Of a stretch of DNA of 18,997 nt, positions 15,236-18,997 are shown piece after piece. Under the pieces are notes generated by a model that saw nothing but the letters and a program-made list of their open reading frames with translations, was not told where the DNA came from and made no database searches. The first letter of the stretch is position 1. Every line of letters begins with the position of its first letter. The position numbers were made by a program, and so were the translations under genes. Source of the stretch: CABHOJ01 sp965649545 (GTDB lineage Bacteria; Pseudomonadota; Gammaproteobacteria; Burkholderiales; Methylophilaceae). The stretch spans positions 1-18,997 of the forward strand of contig CBFGLF010000024.1 in assembly GCA_965649545.1 (NCBI GenBank), in the 5' to 3' direction.

Positions 15236-16501
15236 TTGTACCTCTCTCAACAGATCGCCGCTGAGGCCATCGAGCATGTCCTCGGCGGCCGTAATCTCAC
15301 ATCGACGCTGGAAAGCGTCTTTCGCAGGCATCCACACATCACGCCACAACAGCGGGCGGTCGCCCAGGATCTGAGCTACGGCGCGCTGCGTTTCTACGGC
15401 GAGCTTGAGGCCCTGTTGCAACAGCTGCTGCAGAAACCCCTGACGGATCAGCGGCTGCATTGTTTGTTGCTGGTGGCCATGTATCAACTGAACCATGACC
15501 GTGCCGCCGCCCATACCATCGTCGATCAGGCGGTAAAGGCGGCGGGGCTTTTCAAGATGCAGTGGGCAAAAGGCCTGGTCAACGCCGTGTTGCGAAATTT
15601 CCTGCGACAGGAAGCGGCGCTCAAGCAGGCGCTGGGCACGGATGAAGTGGCGAAGTTCAGCTATCCGCAATGGTGGGTCGACAAGGTCCGTGCGCAATAC
15701 CCGACGCAATGGCAGGCCATGCTTGAAGCGGGGAATCAGCATCCCCCGTTGACCTTGCGCGTCAACCTCGCCCGGACCACGCCCCAGGACTTCTGCACCA
15801 GGCTCGAAACGCAGGGTATCCCTGCCAGGGTCCTTGCCCCGCAAGCGGTGATGCTGGAGAAGGCGATGCCGGTCGAGAAGATCCCGGGGTTCCTGCAAGG
15901 CGAGGTTTCCGTACAGGATGCTGGGGCTCAGCATGCGGGGAGGTTGCTCGACGTGAAGGACGGGATGCGGGTGCTTGACGCCTGCTGCGCGCCCGGCGGC
16001 AAGACCGGGCATATCCTCGAGCTGGCCGATGTGGAGATGCTGGCGATCGACACTGAGCCCGTCAGATTGCAACGCACCAGAAGTAACCTCGACCGCATCG
16101 GCGTCAGCGCCACCCTGATGATGGCAGACGCCGGGGCATGCGAGTCATGGTGGGATGGCAAACCGTTCGATCGTATCCTGGCCGATGTGCCTTGTACCGC
16201 TTCCGGCATCGTCAGACGGCATGTCGATATCAAATGGTTGCGTCGGCCGGAAGACCTCGATAGTTTCACGGAGCAGCAAGCCCGCATATTGCACGGGTTG
16301 TGGCAGCTACTGGCAAAGGGTGGTAAATTGCTCTACGCGACGTGTTCGATTTTTCACGAAGAAAATCAACATCAAATAGAAAAATTTCTGGAGGTTACAC
16401 CTGAGGCGACCCAGTTGCCTTTAACCGACCTAACCCATGGACAACTACTGCCCTGCTCAGAACATGATGGTTTCTTCTACGCCTTGTTGCAAAAAAACTG
16501 A
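15236..16501 (+). CDS. rsmB: 16S rRNA m5C967 methyltransferase RsmB
   Basis: SAM-dependent enzyme methylating C967 of 16S rRNA. It has 421 residues. An N-terminal NusB-like RNA-binding domain covers about 1-140 (AAEAIEHVLGGRNLTSTLE, AVAQDLSYGALRFYGELEALL), and the methyltransferase domain about 160-421. The SAM loop is LDACCAPGGKTGHILEL at about 246-262. The two key cysteines are in ADVPCTASG (about 317-325) and YATCSIF (about 366-372). No ATG or GTG is available in frame after the upstream stop near 15203, so TTG at 15236 is the likely start, without a clear Shine-Dalgarno. Known alternative names are Sun/Fmu. The fmt-rsmB link is common in proteobacteria. Confidence 0.96.
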   Translation: MYLSQQIAAEAIEHVLGGRNLTSTLESVFRRHPHITPQQRAVAQDLSYGALRFYGELEALLQQLLQKPLTDQRLHCLLLVAMYQLNHDRAAAHTIVDQAVKAAGLFKMQWAKGLVNAVLRNFLRQEAALKQALGTDEVAKFSYPQWWVDKVRAQYPTQWQAMLEAGNQHPPLTLRVNLARTTPQDFCTRLETQGIPARVLAPQAVMLEKAMPVEKIPGFLQGEVSVQDAGAQHAGRLLDVKDGMRVLDACCAPGGKTGHILELADVEMLAIDTEPVRLQRTRSNLDRIGVSATLMMADAGACESWWDGKPFDRILADVPCTASGIVRRHVDIKWLRRPEDLDSFTEQQARILHGLWQLLAKGGKLLYATCSIFHEENQHQIEKFLEVTPEATQLPLTDLTHGQLLPCSEHDGFFYALLQKN

Positions 16502-17072
16502 CAAGCTATCCCGCCTACATCCATTCACACTGTTCCTGTTGACCCTGCCGCTCGCCATCGCGAGTTTGGCCTTCGCCGCATCCAGTAGTCTCCACGTCAA
16601 GTCTGCCGAGCTCGTAGCGGCGGAAGAGGCTGTTGTCCTCAACGCGGATTTCGATGTGATCTTCAGCAATGAAGTGGAATCGGCCTTGAATAAAGGCGTG
16701 CCGCTCTCTTTCCTGGTCGAATTCCAGTTGGTGACGCCGAGGCGATACTGGTTCGATGACGAGATCGAGACCAGCAGCATGGAGATCACTCTGAGTTATC
16801 ACGCCCTGTCACGGCAGTACCTGCTCAACCGCAATAACCATCAGCAGGCATTCACCAGTCTGCAGGAGGCCAAGGAAGAGCTGGCGCGCTTAAGGGATTG
16901 GCGCGTGATCGATAAGACATTATTGAAGAAGGGCGAGGTCTACCATGCCGGTTTACGCATCCGGCTTGACCAGTCAAAACTGCCCAAACCCTTGCAAGTC
17001 GACGTGATCGGTTCCGAGAACTGGAACATGGTCTCGCAACGTTATCGTTGGACCCCAGCGCTAGCCCTCTAG
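16437..17072 (+). CDS. DUF4390 exported protein
   Basis: An up to 211-residue protein of the DUF4390 family, function unknown. A hydrophobic signal segment (HPFTLFLLTLPLAIASLAFA) is followed by the family pattern VKSAELVAAEEAVVLNADFDV, PLSFLVEFQLVTPRRYWFDDEI, LSYHALSRQYLL and RLRDWRVIDKTLL. The start is uncertain: in-frame ATGs at 16437, 16464 and 16467 all lack a good Shine-Dalgarno, and all overlap the rsmB 3' end. The latter two give a more normal signal-peptide n-region. The gene overlaps rsmB by up to 65 nt and ends 10 nt before ntrY, so it belongs to the operon. Its constant position next to an NtrY-type kinase suggests a periplasmic partner role, which is inference only. Confidence 0.85.
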   Translation: MDNYCPAQNMMVSSTPCCKKTDKLSRLHPFTLFLLTLPLAIASLAFAASSSLHVKSAELVAAEEAVVLNADFDVIFSNEVESALNKGVPLSFLVEFQLVTPRRYWFDDEIETSSMEITLSYHALSRQYLLNRNNHQQAFTSLQEAKEELARLRDWRVIDKTLLKKGEVYHAGLRIRLDQSKLPKPLQVDVIGSENWNMVSQRYRWTPALAL

Positions 17073-17082
17073 ACTGTTAAAG

Positions 17083-18997
17083 ATGCGATATATCGTTTTC
17101 ATCAGCGCCGCCATCGGCGCGGTCCTGCTTTATCTCTTGTCGCATGCAAGTGCGAACACGGCTGCGTCCGGCATGCATTACACCATCCTGCTGGGACTCA
17201 ACATCGCCCTGGCCGTCGTGCTCATCGTGTTGATCGGCGTGCAATTGTGGCGTCTTTACAAGCAAATGAAGGCCCGCACCATGGGCAGTCGCCTGACCTT
17301 GCGCTTGCTTGGCGCCTTCGCGCTGATGGCGATCATCCCCGGCGTCATCGTCTATGCGGTATCCGTGAACTTCCTCACGCGCTCCATCGAGTCGTGGTTC
17401 AACGTCAAGGTGGAAGCGGCGCTTGAGGGCGGCCTTCGCCTAGGCCAGAGCGCACTGGATATCATGCTCGCGGATGTCGTGGAAAAGGGCGAGAGCATGG
17501 CCTTGGGATTGGCGTTCCAGCCTTCGTCCATGCATCTCGCATCCCTCAACGACCTGCGTGAGAAGAGCGGTATCCAGGAAGCGGTATTGTTGACGGCTCA
17601 GGGCCGGATCCTGGCGTTCTCCAGCAACGACCCTACCAGCTTCCTGCCGGAGCTGCCGAGCATCTCCCAGCTGCGCCAGGCCCGGCAACGCGTCTACGGC
17701 ATCATCGAGCCCATTCCCGGCAAAGGGCTCTATCTGAGGGCCCTCGCGCCGGTATCGGTGTCCGAGCTGGGCGGCGAGACACGTATATTGCAGTTGTTGC
17801 AGCCGGTACCCAAGGCGTTATCCGCAACGGCGGAATCGGTGCAGGACGTCTATCAGGATTATCAGGAGCTTTCTTTCAGCCGTGACTCACTGAAGGATGT
17901 GTTCGCCCTGACCCTGACCCTGGTATTGATGCTGGCCATGCTGACCGCAGTCGCCATCGCCTTCGTCCTCAGCCGACGCCTTTCAGCGCCTCTGGGCACT
18001 CTGGCCGAGGGCACGCGTGCGATCGCACGCGGCGATTACAGCACGATGTTGCCGGCACATGGCAAGGATGAGCTGGGGATCCTGGTGCAGTCATTCAACA
18101 GCATGACCAGACAGTTATCGGAGGCGACACAAGCCGCGGAACGTAACCGTGCCCGGGTCGAAGCGGCGCGCAGTTACCTGGAGACCATCCTTGCCCACCT
18201 CTCCTCAGGTGTGCTGGCATTCAACACTAAAGCGCATCTGCGTACCTACAACCTGGCGGCTACGAACATCCTCGGTTTTCCGTTGGATGATGCCGTCGAT
18301 CAGCCGCTGCCCCGACTGGCTGAACTGCACCCGGCACTGGAAACCTTCACTAGTACGATAGCCGCACACTTCCACAAACAGGAAAAGGGCGAGTGGCAGG
18401 AACAAATGGAGATCGCGACCCCGCAGGGCAGGCAGATCCTGCTGGTACGTGGCACACGACTGCTGGATAGTCCCGAAAGTGGTTTCGTGGTGGTGTTCGA
18501 CGATATCACGACCATGGTCCAGGCGCAGCGCGATGCCGCATGGGGCGAAGTGGCGCGCAGGCTGGCCCATGAGATCAAGAATCCGTTGACGCCGATCCAG
18601 CTATCGGCCGAGCGTCTGGAACACAAGCTGACGCCCAAACTCGAAGGTGCCGATGTCACCATGCTGAAACGTGCGACTGACACCATCGTCAGCCAAGTCA
18701 CGGCGATGAAAGCCATGGTCAACGAGTTCAGCGAATATGCACGCGCACCGGCACTGAACCTCGGCAAGGTCGACCTCAACCAGCTGATACGTGATGTACT
18801 GGCCTTGTACGAACCGGTGGGGATCGAGATCAAGACATCGCTCGCAGAGCATCTGCCGAATATCACAGGCGACATCACCATGATGCGACAGGTCTTGCAT
18901 AATCTGCTACAGAACGCGCAGGACGCGCTGGAGGGGCAATCCAAGCCGACGATCTCCATCAGCAGCAGCCTCGAAGACGATAAGGTAAAATTGAGCG
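17083..18997 (+). CDS. ntrY: NtrY-type sensor histidine kinase (3' end missing)
   Basis: Inner-membrane sensor kinase, the first 638 residues present and open to the right edge. Hydrophobic segments lie at about 3-21, 33-55 and 72-95. An extracytoplasmic region (about 96-272) follows, then a fourth segment (273-296) and a HAMP domain (297-350, LSAPLGTLAEGTRAIARGDY). A PAS domain covers about 365-480, and a HisKA domain has the phosphorylated H496 in RRLAHEIKNPLTPIQLSAER. The N-box HNLLQNAQDA (N611) starts the ATPase domain; the G-boxes lie outside. The HEIKNPLTPIQLSAERL motif is characteristic of NtrY. The ATG at 17083 is 10 nt after the DUF4390 stop with a weak site. The partner response regulator would be expected just beyond the window. 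Whether it senses nitrogen or envelope/redox state is unknown. Confidence 0.93.
   Translation, partial: MRYIVFISAAIGAVLLYLLSHASANTAASGMHYTILLGLNIALAVVLIVLIGVQLWRLYKQMKARTMGSRLTLRLLGAFALMAIIPGVIVYAVSVNFLTRSIESWFNVKVEAALEGGLRLGQSALDIMLADVVEKGESMALGLAFQPSSMHLASLNDLREKSGIQEAVLLTAQGRILAFSSNDPTSFLPELPSISQLRQARQRVYGIIEPIPGKGLYLRALAPVSVSELGGETRILQLLQPVPKALSATAESVQDVYQDYQELSFSRDSLKDVFALTLTLVLMLAMLTAVAIAFVLSRRLSAPLGTLAEGTRAIARGDYSTMLPAHGKDELGILVQSFNSMTRQLSEATQAAERNRARVEAARSYLETILAHLSSGVLAFNTKAHLRTYNLAATNILGFPLDDAVDQPLPRLAELHPALETFTSTIAAHFHKQEKGEWQEQMEIATPQGRQILLVRGTRLLDSPESGFVVVFDDITTMVQAQRDAAWGEVARRLAHEIKNPLTPIQLSAERLEHKLTPKLEGADVTMLKRATDTIVSQVTAMKAMVNEFSEYARAPALNLGKVDLNQLIRDVLALYEPVGIEIKTSLAEHLPNITGDITMMRQVLHNLLQNAQDALEGQSKPTISISSSLEDDKVKLS

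Overview
The window looks like core chromosome of a betaproteobacterium, probably Methylophilaceae or a relative. The reasons are the gene set and its order: lpxL-dapF-DUF484-xerC, metK-ahcY-DUF360-metF with an S-adenosylhomocysteine (SAH) riboswitch, lysM-dprA-smg, and def-fmt-htpX-rsmB-DUF4390-ntrY. Base composition is moderately GC-rich. The taxon is inferred from family resemblance, not from a search. I see no insertion sequence, phage gene, CRISPR array, tRNA or rRNA.

Left part (1-5766, all on the minus strand). A TonB-dependent receptor of the ZnuD (zinc) type runs off the left edge. It is preceded in its transcription unit by a small secreted protein with Cys/His motifs. Upstream lie an iron superoxide dismutase gene (sodB) with a strong terminator and a Fur-box-like operator, then lpxL-dapF-DUF484-xerC. 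That group covers lipid A acylation, diaminopimelate/lysine synthesis and chromosome dimer resolution.

Middle (5767-9981, plus strand). This is a methyl-cycle cluster. metK makes S-adenosylmethionine (SAM), ahcY removes the SAH by-product, a small DUF360 membrane protein follows, and metF supplies methyl-tetrahydrofolate for methionine regeneration. ahcY has its own promoter and an SAH riboswitch whose P1, P2, P4 and pseudoknot can all be drawn from the sequence. metK and lpxL diverge from a palindromic, apparently shared -10 element.

Right-centre (9990-12769, minus strand). lysM-dprA-smg reads toward metF and ends at a perfect 13-bp hairpin. dprA serves DNA uptake and recombination, smg is a conserved DUF494 gene, and the LysM protein is a cell-envelope protein.

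Right part (12876-18997, plus strand). A compact operon begins with def-fmt (N-terminal formyl metabolism of nascent proteins), then htpX (membrane protease), rsmB (16S rRNA m5C methyltransferase), a DUF4390 exported protein, and an NtrY-type sensor kinase cut by the window edge.

The content is mostly ordinary. The items most worth a second look are regulatory: the SAH riboswitch with a competing hairpin in its expression platform, the symmetric lpxL/metK promoter, the Fur box at sodB, and the small Cys/His protein paired with the zinc-type receptor.
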